In this document: positions 52,294 to 61,213 of the stretch, piece by piece | Layout: every line of letters begins with the position of its first letter | How positions within the stretch are numbered: the stretch's first letter is position 1 | Assembly: GCA_943789355.1 (NCBI GenBank) | Contig: CALSTU010000001.1 | Span: 124,001 to 188,000 of the forward strand | Length of the DNA: 64,000 nucleotides | Origin: UBA7430 sp002478765 | Lineage (GTDB): Bacteria; Bacteroidota; Bacteroidia; Flavobacteriales; UBA7430 | Reading direction: 5' to 3' | Position numbers and translations under genes: made by a program | The notes under the pieces: generated by a model | The model's database searches: none | The model's input: only the letters and a program-made list of their open reading frames with translations | Told to the model about the DNA's origin: nothing

Positions 52294-53343
52294 TTGAAAA
52301 ATACATCCCTCCTAAATAGGCTGATTTATATATTCAACCTGATACTTATTGCTGTATGGGGAGTTGCATTTATTGCTCCTTATCTAAACCCAAAAAGTTT
52401 TTCCATTTCTGCTATCTTAGCAATTGGCTACCCAATGATACTAGCATTACACGTTATGCTAATAATTTATTGGCTCTTGCGATTTAACAAGAGGATTGTA
52501 GGCTCCCTGTTAACGATCATTTTAAGCTATTTTTTTTCCTCTCCTATTCTCCAACCCAAAAGCTCCTTTAAAGCATTGGCTAAAGACCAATCGTTTTCTA
52601 TCATGAGCTTTAATAGCCAATTGGCTTATTTTTCAGGAGGAAAAAAAGAAGAGGTTGAAAAACATCAATCGAAAATTGCTCATTTTATAAAGCAAGAGGA
52701 TGCAGACATCGTTTGCCTTCAAGAAGTACGTATGGCAATGTCAATCAACTTGAACTACCCGTACACAAAAGCCTACGGATTTAGCCAGATTCACAGCAAA
52801 TACGAGATTGTTTCTTCTGAAAAAATAGAATTCGACGAAAAGTCCACAAACAACTCCTGTTTTGCAGACCTAAAGATACAGAAGGACACAATTCGCGTAT
52901 ACAACCTACACCTAGAATCACTCCACTTGGGGTATGAAGATTACAATTTATTTAAAAGAAAAAGTGATTCCCAAACAGGGAATGAATTTCAAGACAATAC
53001 AAAAAATCTGAAACATAAAATACGATTAGCTTCATCTAAACGGGTCAACCAGGTTGAAAAAATATTAAGATCAATAGCCAACAGCCCCTATCCTACCATT
53101 ATTTGCGGTGACTTTAATGATGTTCCTCAGAGTTACATCTATAAAAAATTAACAAATAATCATAAGGATGCGTTTATTGAATCCGGTAAAGGTTACGGCG
53201 CTACCTATCGTCAATTGATACTCCCATTCAGAATCGATTATATATTAGCCCATAAACAATGGAATGCCTATAACTTTGAGGTTCTGGAAGACAATCTTTC
53301 AGATCATCAAGCCATTCGATGTGACATAGAATTCAATCAATAA
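52294..53343 (+). CDS. Membrane-anchored endonuclease/exonuclease/phosphatase family protein
   Basis: A 349-residue protein with three hydrophobic helices (about 8-28, 35-60 and 65-83) followed by an EEP domain. Motifs are SFNSQLAYF (about 104-112), DADIVCLQEVRMA (about 133-145; catalytic Glu), TIICGDFNDVPQSYIY (about 268-283), FRIDYILAHKQW (about 310) and the final DNLSDHQAIRCDI with the catalytic His. Relatives hydrolyse phosphodiesters in nucleic acids, inositides or sphingolipids; the substrate is unknown. The start is a TTG two bases after the second rhomboid gene. Its stop overlaps the convergent lipoprotein gene by seven bases. Confidence 0.88.
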   Translation: MKNTSLLNRLIYIFNLILIAVWGVAFIAPYLNPKSFSISAILAIGYPMILALHVMLIIYWLLRFNKRIVGSLLTIILSYFFSSPILQPKSSFKALAKDQSFSIMSFNSQLAYFSGGKKEEVEKHQSKIAHFIKQEDADIVCLQEVRMAMSINLNYPYTKAYGFSQIHSKYEIVSSEKIEFDEKSTNNSCFADLKIQKDTIRVYNLHLESLHLGYEDYNLFKRKSDSQTGNEFQDNTKNLKHKIRLASSKRVNQVEKILRSIANSPYPTIICGDFNDVPQSYIYKKLTNNHKDAFIESGKGYGATYRQLILPFRIDYILAHKQWNAYNFEVLEDNLSDHQAIRCDIEFNQ

Positions 53344-54938
53344 CGATCTACGAACTTAACTCTTTTGAGATCCAATAAGTTCATCGCATTAGACCCTAAA
53401 CCTTCTACGTAATTGTGTTGAAATCGCAGTACGTTATCGTAATACAATGGAATGATCACGGATTCGTCGGTGATGATCTGATCCATTTGTTCATAAATAG
53501 GAATGCGATCCTTTAAATTAGGTATATGAATACTAGATTCATACAAAGAGTCAAACAAGGAATTTGAAAAGTGTGTGTAATTAGGCCCATTAGGACTGTG
53601 GTTTTTAGAATAAAAAAGTGCTAAATAATTTTCTGCGTCCGCATAGTCTGCAATCCAAGAGCCTCTGAAAATGGATAATTGAGATTTTGATACTTGCTGT
53701 CTGTGTGTAGATGGTGGACTTACGTTAATTTCAACTTCAAACCCCACTTCTTCCCATGCGTGTTGAATATACTCACATAAATCTACATAAGAACTGGTTG
53801 TGTTTAACTGTAACATCGGTATACCTTCAGCATCAGGATAACCAGCTTCCGACAGGAGCTGTTTGGCAATTTCGGGCTGAAAATCATACCCAACATCAGG
53901 TAAATACCCAGGTAAACCCTTAGGTATAAAACCACTAACGGCAGGAGTTCCAACATCATTTCTTAGATATTTTATCATTTGACTTCTATCAAAAGAAAAG
54001 TTTAATGCTTTGCGTACTCGAACGTCTTTTAAGGCCTCCAGAGCTTGATTTTCACCCATAAGGATTCCTAGATATTCTGTGTTTAAATAATCTTGCTTGC
54101 GATACTTTAAAGTACTTTGATATTTTTTTTGAAGTAAACCACGGGCATCTATAAGCTCATCCTTGTAGGAGGCATCTATACCGGATAGGAAGTCAAAATT
54201 ACCTTTGATAAATTCCAAAAATGCCGTTTGTTTATCGGGTATAAATCGGATGGCAACTGCGTCCAAATATGGAAGTTGCTGCGAATCCTCGTATTCAAAA
54301 TAATGAGCATGTTTACGAAGAACCAACTTCACGTTACTTTTGTGGTATTGAAAATGAAAAGGACCCGTGCCTATTGGAGCCTCAAAAAAGTCCGTAATCG
54401 TATCCGACTCTACGGGAAGTATAGAACAATACTGCATCGATAAAAGACCTAAAAAAGTAGGATTAGGAACTGATAAGTTTATGCGAATCGTACTGTCATT
54501 AATCGCATAAATACGATCTACATTCGATAAGACCCAAGCTCCTGGCGAAGCAGTCTGGCTGTCTATCAAACGACTTAGGGAATAAACAACATCTTCGGTA
54601 TTGACTTCTCTAAGACCCCTCTCGCCAAAAATCGAATGATTTTCATGAAAGAACACATCATCACGCAGAATAAAATCATACTGCCTTGCATCCGCAGAAA
54701 CTTCCCATCGTTTCGCAATAGATGGTTTGATCTGTAAATTAGAATCCAATTGAAGCAAACTGTTGTAAACCTGATTGCAAAACCAAATACGAGCTTGGTC
54801 TTTAGCAAAAGCCGGATCAAACGAGTGTATACCCGATGATTCGTTATACGAAAAAATCATCTTTGAGTCATCATTCTTATCAACTGAAAAACAAGAAGAT
54901 AAAGTAATGGAAATCGCTAACAGGACAAACAAACGCAT
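53337..54938 (-). CDS. ABC transporter substrate-binding lipoprotein, family 5 (peptide/nickel type)
   Basis: A 533-residue solute-binding protein. The lipobox LSSC (Cys about residue 16) follows a short signal peptide, so it is lipid-anchored. The fold is recognisable from SFDPAFAKDQARIWFCNQVYNSLLQ (split as SFDPAFAKDQARIW and QVYNSLLQLD, about 38-65), PSIAKRWEVSADARQYDFIL (about 71-90), GTGPFHFQYH (about 196) and VRKALNFSFDRSQMIKYL (about 306-323), and a late PLYYDNVLRFQHNYVEG. No permease or ATPase genes are adjacent, so its transporter is unknown. It converges on the preceding operon with a seven-base overlap at the stop codons. Confidence 0.9.
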   Translation of the reverse strand: MRLFVLLAISITLSSCFSVDKNDDSKMIFSYNESSGIHSFDPAFAKDQARIWFCNQVYNSLLQLDSNLQIKPSIAKRWEVSADARQYDFILRDDVFFHENHSIFGERGLREVNTEDVVYSLSRLIDSQTASPGAWVLSNVDRIYAINDSTIRINLSVPNPTFLGLLSMQYCSILPVESDTITDFFEAPIGTGPFHFQYHKSNVKLVLRKHAHYFEYEDSQQLPYLDAVAIRFIPDKQTAFLEFIKGNFDFLSGIDASYKDELIDARGLLQKKYQSTLKYRKQDYLNTEYLGILMGENQALEALKDVRVRKALNFSFDRSQMIKYLRNDVGTPAVSGFIPKGLPGYLPDVGYDFQPEIAKQLLSEAGYPDAEGIPMLQLNTTSSYVDLCEYIQHAWEEVGFEVEINVSPPSTHRQQVSKSQLSIFRGSWIADYADAENYLALFYSKNHSPNGPNYTHFSNSLFDSLYESSIHIPNLKDRIPIYEQMDQIITDESVIIPLYYDNVLRFQHNYVEGLGSNAMNLLDLKRVKFVDRY

Positions 54939-55030
54939 ACCTAAAATTTAAACATCTAAAATAGAACTTTGTTTGATGAATTGAAATTCATCGCATCTTA
55001 TTTTATTAACTTTACAGCCGATTTATTATT

Positions 55031-56341
55031 ATGAATAAAGTTGCATTTCATACATTAGGTTGTAAACTCAATTTCTCTGAGACCTCAACCATAGCTCGCT
55101 CTTGTGAAGACGGAGGCTATGAAAAGGTTGATTTCAAGGGAAATGCAGACATCTATGTTCTCAACACTTGCTCCGTAACAGAAAACGCAGACAAGGAGTG
55201 TAAACGATTGGTTCGTCAGGTTTTAAAAATAAATCCAGATGCCTATGTCGTAATTATAGGGTGTTTTGCTCAATTAAAGCCTGAAGAAATTGCCAAATTT
55301 GAAGGCGTAGACTTGGTCCTTGGAGCGACTGAAAAGTTCAAACTACCTTCCTACCTAAATGATCTAAGCAAACAAGATATTGCAGAAGTTCATGCCTGTG
55401 AAATTGAAGATGCTAATTTTTTTGAAAGTGCCTACTCTATTGGTGATCGAACACGTGCATTCCTTAAAGTACAAGACGGATGCGATTACAAGTGTACCTA
55501 CTGCACGATTCCTTTAGCAAGGGGTATTTCTAGAAGTGACCAGCTTCAAAATGTTCTCAACAATGCCAAAGAAATATCTGAAAGGGACATTAAAGAAATT
55601 GTTCTGACAGGAGTAAACATTGGCGATTACGGAAAAGGCGAGTTTGGAAATAAAAAACACGAGCATACATTTCTAGACTTGGTGAAAGCACTCGATGATG
55701 TCGAAGGAATTTCAAGACTACGCATCTCATCTATAGAACCGAATTTACTGAAAGATGAAACCATTGACTTTGTTTCAAATTCAAAGATATTCGTTCCTCA
55801 CTTCCACATACCCTTACAATCGGGCTCTGACGAACTTTTAAAAAAAATGAAACGTCGATACCGAATCCAACTTTACAAAGATCGAATTGCTCACATTAAA
55901 AATAAAATGCCTGAATGTTGTATTGGGGTTGATGTTATTGTTGGATTTCCGGGAGAAACGGAAGAACTATTTCAAGAAACTTACGACTTACTTAACGAAT
56001 TAGACGTGTCCTACCTTCACGTATTTACATACTCAGAAAGAGCAAATACAGAAGCTGCAGAAATGAAAGATGTCATTGATAAGGGGGTTAGACATCAAAG
56101 AAGTAAAATGTTACGTATTTTATCTGCTAAGAAAAAACGCGCATTCTACGAAAAGAATATCGGAGCCACTCGTACCGTTTTATTTGAACACGAGAACAAA
56201 AACGGCTACATACAAGGGTTTACAGAAAACTACGTTAAAGTAAAGGTAGATTACGATCCGGGCCTACGAAACCAAAGTATAAAAGTTAAACTCAATGATT
56301 TTGCGGAAGATGGAAATATCAATGCTGAAATCTTAAATTAA
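55031..56341 (+). CDS. mtaB: tRNA t6A37 methylthiotransferase MtaB
   Basis: Radical-SAM enzyme that converts t6A to ms2t6A at position 37 of ANN-decoding tRNAs. The 436-residue chain has the UPF0004 domain with three Cys (TLGCKLNFSET, NTCSVTENADKEC, IGCFAQL), the radical-SAM CxxxCxxC in GCDYKCTYCTIPLARG (about 149-164), HIPLQSGSDELLKKMKRRY (about 258-276) and a C-terminal TRAM domain (about 375-430). The KLNFSE motif separates MtaB from MiaB (KMNxxDSE). A box one base off the -7 consensus (TAACTTTA, 55007-55014) lies upstream. lgt follows after five bases. Confidence 0.94.
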   Translation: MNKVAFHTLGCKLNFSETSTIARSCEDGGYEKVDFKGNADIYVLNTCSVTENADKECKRLVRQVLKINPDAYVVIIGCFAQLKPEEIAKFEGVDLVLGATEKFKLPSYLNDLSKQDIAEVHACEIEDANFFESAYSIGDRTRAFLKVQDGCDYKCTYCTIPLARGISRSDQLQNVLNNAKEISERDIKEIVLTGVNIGDYGKGEFGNKKHEHTFLDLVKALDDVEGISRLRISSIEPNLLKDETIDFVSNSKIFVPHFHIPLQSGSDELLKKMKRRYRIQLYKDRIAHIKNKMPECCIGVDVIVGFPGETEELFQETYDLLNELDVSYLHVFTYSERANTEAAEMKDVIDKGVRHQRSKMLRILSAKKKRAFYEKNIGATRTVLFEHENKNGYIQGFTENYVKVKVDYDPGLRNQSIKVKLNDFAEDGNINAEILN

Positions 56342-56346
56342 AACCA

Positions 56347-57513
56347 ATGTTTCCAACTTTAAGTCACCTTATCGAGTACCTAACCGGTGTTTTCATTCCG
56401 CTACCTTTTAAAACCTTCGGTTTTTTTATAGCAATCAGCTTTTTGGCAGGAAGCTATTTCATCGCTAAAGATTTAGCAGAAAAAAACAGCGCTGGAACCA
56501 TTCCTACAACTCGAAAAAAAATAGTTATAGGTAGACCGATCAACTTTAAAGATTACATTAAAAATGGGCTAACTGGACTACTAATAGGCTTTAAAGGCTT
56601 GTTTGCTTTCCAAAATTACAACGACTTTATCAACGACACCTTTGCCTTCATTCTATCATCAAAAGGTTCTGAGATCGGCGCTTTACTAGGTCTTGGCTTG
56701 GGCGTACTTTATACCTTCTATTTAAAAACTCAGAATAAGTATACTGAAATTGTCACAAAAGAAGAAGATGTAAAACCCCAAGAATTAACCGCAAACATAT
56801 TACTCATATCTGCTATATCGGGATTGGTCGGTGCTAAAATTTTTCATCAACTCGAAAATTGGGATGATTTTATTGCTGATCCACTGGGTCAATTATTTTC
56901 AGGTGGAGGACTAACATTTTACGGTGGACTTATTTGTGGTGCAATGGCGGTCATCTTTTACGTAAGAAAGTATGGAATAAAAACAGGTATCATTGCAGAT
57001 GTTATGGCTGCGCCCTTGATGCTGGCATATGGAATAGGCCGAATAGGCTGTCACACCTCAGGAGATGGAGATTGGGGAATTGCTAACCTTAATCAAAAAC
57101 CAGAGTGGTTGTCATTCTTACCCGAATGGGCTTGGGCATACACCTACCCCAACAATGTAATTCGCGCTGGCGAACGTATAGCAAACTGCACAGAACCCTT
57201 GGGCGTATATTGTTACGAACTAGCCAGCCCTGTGTATCCAACATCCGTATATGAAGCCTTAATGGGTGTTCTACTATTCACAGTACTTTGGAAGCTCAGA
57301 AACGCATTTAAGATTCCGGGGATGCTGTTTGCAGTCTACCTAGTTTTTAATGGCTTAGAACGCTTCTCCATAGAGAAAATTAGAATCAACAATGAATTGT
57401 ACCAACAACTTACACAAGCTGAAATGATTTCATCGGGCTTGATTTTATTTGGTATTGTTCTGTTCTTTTGGTTGAAATTGAAAAATAACCAAACAAGCAA
57501 TCAGAAACAATAG
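56347..57513 (+). CDS. lgt: Prolipoprotein diacylglyceryl transferase, divergent
   Basis: Inner-membrane enzyme that attaches diacylglycerol to lipoprotein cysteines. The 388-residue chain has about eight hydrophobic segments. The Lgt signature region reads GGGLTFYGGLICG (about 185-197) and AYGIGRIGCHTSGDGDWGI (about 226-244), then YPTSVYEALMGVLLF (about 297) and FNGLERFSIEKIRIN (about 333). In E. coli the first motif is FHGGLIG with an essential His103; here that position is Tyr192. The length exceeds the usual 270-300 residues because of a loop insert at about 60-160. It follows mtaB by five bases. Confidence 0.88.
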   Translation: MFPTLSHLIEYLTGVFIPLPFKTFGFFIAISFLAGSYFIAKDLAEKNSAGTIPTTRKKIVIGRPINFKDYIKNGLTGLLIGFKGLFAFQNYNDFINDTFAFILSSKGSEIGALLGLGLGVLYTFYLKTQNKYTEIVTKEEDVKPQELTANILLISAISGLVGAKIFHQLENWDDFIADPLGQLFSGGGLTFYGGLICGAMAVIFYVRKYGIKTGIIADVMAAPLMLAYGIGRIGCHTSGDGDWGIANLNQKPEWLSFLPEWAWAYTYPNNVIRAGERIANCTEPLGVYCYELASPVYPTSVYEALMGVLLFTVLWKLRNAFKIPGMLFAVYLVFNGLERFSIEKIRINNELYQQLTQAEMISSGLILFGIVLFFWLKLKNNQTSNQKQ

Positions 57514-57962
57514 GTGATTTACTCTAAAAATATGTGCTACGACTTTATCGATGGTACTTATCGTACACAGAAATCTCATCATAAAGCTATCCCTTTTTCC
57601 TGAAATTATTCCCATTTACTTCTCCTAATGGTCCATCTTATCCCTGTTGCTATTACCTCATAATTCCAACAAATTACAGCAAGTAATAGCATCATACAAT
57701 TATCTAAACGTGAAACTTTTCTTCACATTAATGTTCATTTTTTTGAATTTTAATGATGTTAATTTAATGTTAAATGTTTAATTAAAATACTATAAATCAG
57801 CATAATGCAGATTTCAAGTAAACTACTTATTCATGACTTAAAAAACCAAAAGAAATGATGCATTATTTAACACAAATAATAGACCCCTGGAAAGTACGCC
57901 ATTTCATTAAAGAATTTTAAATTTGAAACCAGAGCGTAAAACCACCCACCAAAACAAACACC
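57514..57962. other. Intergenic region between lgt and the AI-2E transporter gene
   Basis: About 450 bases. It contains no recognisable terminator and one short frame, 57855-57920, encoding MMHYLTQIIDPWKVRHFIKEF (21 residues) after an A-rich stretch; whether it is translated is unknown. The region between about 57700 and 57850 is AT-rich and may hold the promoter of the following gene. Confidence 0.5.
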
Positions 57963-59006
57963 ATGCAGGAAAAAAAAATCACAAACATCTTCATCTTATC
58001 TGTAATCGGTTATTTGATATACAGACTTGAAAGTGTACTCACCCCTTTTTTCATCGCACTCTTTATTGCCTACCTAATCAATCCACTCATAAATTTCATT
58101 CAAATAAAACTGAAAGTAAGATACAGAGGGCTTTCTGTGGCAATTGGCCTCATAAGCACCACGCTTCTCATCACATCTGTCATACTCTCCAGCATACCCG
58201 CAGTCAATCAAGAATTTCAAAGAGCAACTGTACTCATTAAGGAATATGCTGAATTTATACCAGAAATCCCTATCGAAGTGAATGACCAAATTGATGAATT
58301 CATACATTCAGACCAAGCCAAAGACCTTATAAACAGCAACTCAATTAGCGAAACCATTAGTAAAGTAACGCCCTTGATTGAAAGCTTATTTTCAGAGTCT
58401 ATTCACTTACTTATGGGTATATTTGGACTCTTCTTCATCCTATTGTACCTGATCTTTATTCTATTGAGCTATCCAAAGCTCAATAAAACTTGGATGAACT
58501 GGATTCCAACTAAATACAGAGAATCCACAAACAATATTGCCGGTGATCTTAATTTAGGTATGCGAGCCTATTTCAGAGGTCAAGCGACTATTGCGTTCAT
58601 TGTTGGAGTACTTTGCTGTTTGGGATTTAAATTGATTGGATTGCCCTTAGCCATACTACTAGGGATTCTTATTGGATGCCTAAATCTTGTACCTTACCTT
58701 CAAATACTTGGTTTTATTCCTGCCTTTTTACTTAGCGTACTTCACAGCCTTGAAACCGGGCTAAGTGTTTGGACATCGATTGGAGCAACCGCTTTGGTAT
58801 TGATTGCAGTTCAGGTCATTCAAGAAAGTATCCTTGTTCCTAGAATCATGAAAAAAGTTACCGGCCTCAACCCTGCCGTGATTTTATTATCTCTATCAAT
58901 CTGGGGTAGTCTGTTGGGCGTTACTGGATTAATCATTGCCCTTCCGGTAACAACGCTTCTGATTTCTTACTACAAAAGAGAGATTTCGGAAAATCTAATC
59001 GAGTGA
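57963..59006 (+). CDS. AI-2E family transporter (PerM/YhhT type)
   Basis: A 347-residue membrane protein with seven to eight hydrophobic helices and the central soluble loop characteristic of the family (about 85-145). VLTPFFIALFIAYLINPLINF (split as VLTPFFIALFIAYL and NPLINF, about 25-45), YFRGQATIAFIVGVL (about 203-217), LLGILIGCLNLVPYLQILGF (about 238-257) and NPAVILLSLSIWGSLLGVTG (about 304-323) are family signatures. Members have been linked to AI-2 export or Na+/H+ exchange; the substrate here is unknown. The last 12 bases overlap the convergent hemG stop. Confidence 0.9.
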   Translation: MQEKKITNIFILSVIGYLIYRLESVLTPFFIALFIAYLINPLINFIQIKLKVRYRGLSVAIGLISTTLLITSVILSSIPAVNQEFQRATVLIKEYAEFIPEIPIEVNDQIDEFIHSDQAKDLINSNSISETISKVTPLIESLFSESIHLLMGIFGLFFILLYLIFILLSYPKLNKTWMNWIPTKYRESTNNIAGDLNLGMRAYFRGQATIAFIVGVLCCLGFKLIGLPLAILLGILIGCLNLVPYLQILGFIPAFLLSVLHSLETGLSVWTSIGATALVLIAVQVIQESILVPRIMKKVTGLNPAVILLSLSIWGSLLGVTGLIIALPVTTLLISYYKREISENLIE

Positions 59007-60332
59007 TTTCCGCACTAAATCTCTTGACTTAGCGATGATATCGATCAAGGAAACTCCGTACATATGACTTCCTAGGACCTTAAAATTCTTACCACTCAAA
59101 TCCTCAATCATTCTCACTTTATCCAGATGCCCTAATTCGTATTGTGGGATGGCTTTGTCCATGAAAATTAACTCTTCAGCATCAACTTGAATCTTTTTTT
59201 GGAAAACTTTATTAAGAAAGGACAGGCCCTCCTTTTTCAAATCCATTGACTTCAAATCTTCTGTAGAATAACGCGCACCCCCCATCATCACAGTATTGAC
59301 TGACTTGTTTTGCTTTGCATGAGAAGGAAATGTATTGCTGTTAGCAACCATCCCTAAAACAACAGATTTTTCCTTTGAAGGAACTAAGAAACCAAAACCG
59401 TCAAATTCCAATTCTGACTTCGGGAGAATTAAATTCAAAACAGCAACAGGAGCATATGATATGGAATCTAGAACTTCAGATAAATCTTTTTTAACATAGG
59501 AACTAAGTTGGTGCGCAGGAATCGTAGAAACCAATTCATCATAACAAATGGAAGAACCTTCTACAAAAACTTCCACCTTGTCCGAAAAATCAATTTTTTG
59601 AATTTGCACGTCGTACTCAATAAAATTCACCAGCATCTCTCTAAGTGTATCGGTAAGAGTCTGCAAACCATTCTTAAAACTAAACAGTGCTTTCGACGTC
59701 ACCTCCTTCGGGAAAGACTTACCATCAACAACCTCAGGCTTTTTCCCAAGCAAAGACTTTAGTAGGGAACCTCTTTTTGATTCTAACTTTTTTAGAATTG
59801 GGAAAGAAGCAGATACACTCATTTTAGAAACATCACCCGCCCAAACGCCACTAACCAAGCTGTCAAAAAACAAAACTCTAAATTTTTCACCAAAATGACG
59901 ATCAACAAACGTTGCAATTGTCTCATCTTCATTTACTTTACCTGCGCTTAAATCCTTATAGAAAGCTTTCAAAAACAAAGTTAAGTATGGAGATGTTATG
60001 AATGACCTCAAAGAATAGGGCAAAACCTGCAACTTACCATCGTGATACAAATACCGCTTCTTGGCCTGGTCGTTTGCAAAAACCAAATCATCCCACAACC
60101 CCAAATCCTCAACCATTTCAAGTACGATTTGACCATTGCCTTTCGGCCTAACTCCTCTGGGACCCCACTCAAAAACACAATCATCTTTTATTTCTGAAAA
60201 AACAACTCCTCCAGACTTACTTGATGATTCAAGTATGGTAAATTCTATACCTGGCTGATACTTTTTTAGGTAATATGCATAAGACAAGCCCGCAATTCCT
60301 GAACCCAATATGGCTATTTTCCTTTTCGACAT
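58995..60332 (-). CDS. hemG: Protoporphyrinogen/coproporphyrinogen oxidase (FAD, HemG/HemY type)
   Basis: A 445-residue flavin amine-oxidase-fold enzyme of late haem synthesis. The FAD-binding ILGSGIAGLSYAYYLKKY (about 8-25) is followed by ESSSKSGGVVFSE and FEWGPRGVRP (about 55-64), typical of this family. SLVSGVWAGDVSKMSVSASFP (split as SLVSGVWAGDV and KMSVSASFP, about 158-178) also matches. The C-terminal flavin motif is LGSHMYGVSLIDIIAKSRD (about 421-439). Whether the physiological substrate is protoporphyrinogen or coproporphyrinogen is not determinable. Four bases before it lies the DUF493 gene, probably the same transcript. It overlaps the AI-2E gene tail to tail. Confidence 0.9.
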   Translation of the reverse strand: MSKRKIAILGSGIAGLSYAYYLKKYQPGIEFTILESSSKSGGVVFSEIKDDCVFEWGPRGVRPKGNGQIVLEMVEDLGLWDDLVFANDQAKKRYLYHDGKLQVLPYSLRSFITSPYLTLFLKAFYKDLSAGKVNEDETIATFVDRHFGEKFRVLFFDSLVSGVWAGDVSKMSVSASFPILKKLESKRGSLLKSLLGKKPEVVDGKSFPKEVTSKALFSFKNGLQTLTDTLREMLVNFIEYDVQIQKIDFSDKVEVFVEGSSICYDELVSTIPAHQLSSYVKKDLSEVLDSISYAPVAVLNLILPKSELEFDGFGFLVPSKEKSVVLGMVANSNTFPSHAKQNKSVNTVMMGGARYSTEDLKSMDLKKEGLSFLNKVFQKKIQVDAEELIFMDKAIPQYELGHLDKVRMIEDLSGKNFKVLGSHMYGVSLIDIIAKSRDLVRKSLD

Positions 60333-60335
60333 AAT

Positions 60336-60611
60336 TTATAAAGCTATGACACCTTCAATTTCTGAACACTTGAGATAAACAGTAAGAATCTCATCAGCAC
60401 TTAACATGACCTCCTTGACACTTATAGAAACAAAAGCACCTTTAGAAGACTCTTGTAGTCTTATCTCAGCCTTTTCTGAATGAAATAAAGACTCTATCTG
60501 CGCAATCTTTTTCAAATCAGATTTCACGATGAACTTAAATAGGTATAAGCTGGGAAAAGACATTTGCTCTAACCTCTCTCTCAGACCATCATAATCTTGT
60601 TTCATAATCAT
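60336..60611 (-). CDS. DUF493 (YbeD-like) small protein
   Basis: A 91-residue protein of the YbeD/DUF493 alpha-beta fold. FPSLYLFKFIVKSD (about 19-32) and the later SKGAFVSISVKEVMLSADEILTVYLKCSEIEGVIAL (split as SKGAFVSISVKEVM and SADEILTVYLKCSEIEGV) are the conserved strands. YbeD of E. coli sits beside lipoate genes and resembles an ACT-like regulatory fold; the function is unknown. The ATG at 60611 is only eight bases from a -7 box, predicting a very short or absent leader. It leads into hemG with a three-base gap. Confidence 0.82.
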   Translation of the reverse strand: MIMKQDYDGLRERLEQMSFPSLYLFKFIVKSDLKKIAQIESLFHSEKAEIRLQESSKGAFVSISVKEVMLSADEILTVYLKCSEIEGVIAL

Positions 60612-60619
60612 ATTTTAAA

Positions 60620-60627
60620 CAAAAATA
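60620..60627 (-). promoter_or_regulatory. -7 promoter box of the DUF493-hemG unit
   Basis: Minus-strand TATTTTTG, an exact TAnnTTTG match, eight bases before the ATG at 60611. It shares a 68-base intergenic space with the divergent promoter at 60668-60675. Confidence 0.5.
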
Positions 60628-60667
60628 CAAAGCATATCCAACATAAAATACTGCTCAACCTTTTTTA

Positions 60668-60675
60668 TACATTTG
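60668..60675 (+). promoter_or_regulatory. -7 promoter box abutting the P-loop ATPase start
   Basis: TACATTTG, an exact TAnnTTTG match, followed by four T and the ATG at 60680. It predicts a leaderless mRNA for the ATPase-recQ-fmt unit. Confidence 0.5.
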
Positions 60676-60679
60676 TTTT

Positions 60680-61213
60680 ATGACGAAACGCATTCTAATA
60701 TCTGGAGCTCCAGGCTCAGGAAAGACCTCAATCATTAACGAATTATCCAATATCGGATACCGATGCCATAAAGAAATATCGAGAGAAATTATCGCACATC
60801 AAATAGCTGTTCGAGGCAAAATTACACCGTGGGAAGATTTACAAGGTTTCAGTAAAATCGTTTTAGAAAAAAGAATTGCTCAATTTAACGACACAATCAA
60901 TGACATCGAGTTTTATGATCGAGGAATTATAGACATCATTGCATACATGCGAAAAGATGATTTAAAAATCAAACCGGATTGGATTCGCATAGCAAAAGAA
61001 TATCGCTATTTTAACAAAGTTTTTATAACGCCTCCTTGGAAAGAAATTTATCACAAAGACGACCAACGTATGGAAGACTTCAATACAAGCATTCGAGTTC
61101 ATGAATTTATGGTAAGTACATACAAATCATTTGGTTATGAAGTATTACTGATGCCCAAGGTTAACATTAGCAAAAGAATTAACTTCATACAAAGGGAACT
61201 TGAAAGAGAGTAA
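60680..61213 (+). CDS. Small AAA-type (NadR-like) P-loop ATPase
   Basis: A 177-residue protein. Walker A ISGAPGSGKTSIINELS (about 7-23) is followed by CHKEISREIIAHQIAVRG (about 29-46) and a Walker-B-like FYDRGIIDIIAYM (about 75-87), with PPWKEIYHKDDQRMEDF (about 114-130) forming a lid region. This is the AAA_28 pattern: predicted kinases or NTPases of unknown substrate, distantly like the NadR kinase domain. It overlaps recQ by 14 bases and is the first gene of the unit. Kinase activity is inferred from the fold only. Confidence 0.82.
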   Translation: MTKRILISGAPGSGKTSIINELSNIGYRCHKEISREIIAHQIAVRGKITPWEDLQGFSKIVLEKRIAQFNDTINDIEFYDRGIIDIIAYMRKDDLKIKPDWIRIAKEYRYFNKVFITPPWKEIYHKDDQRMEDFNTSIRVHEFMVSTYKSFGYEVLLMPKVNISKRINFIQRELERE

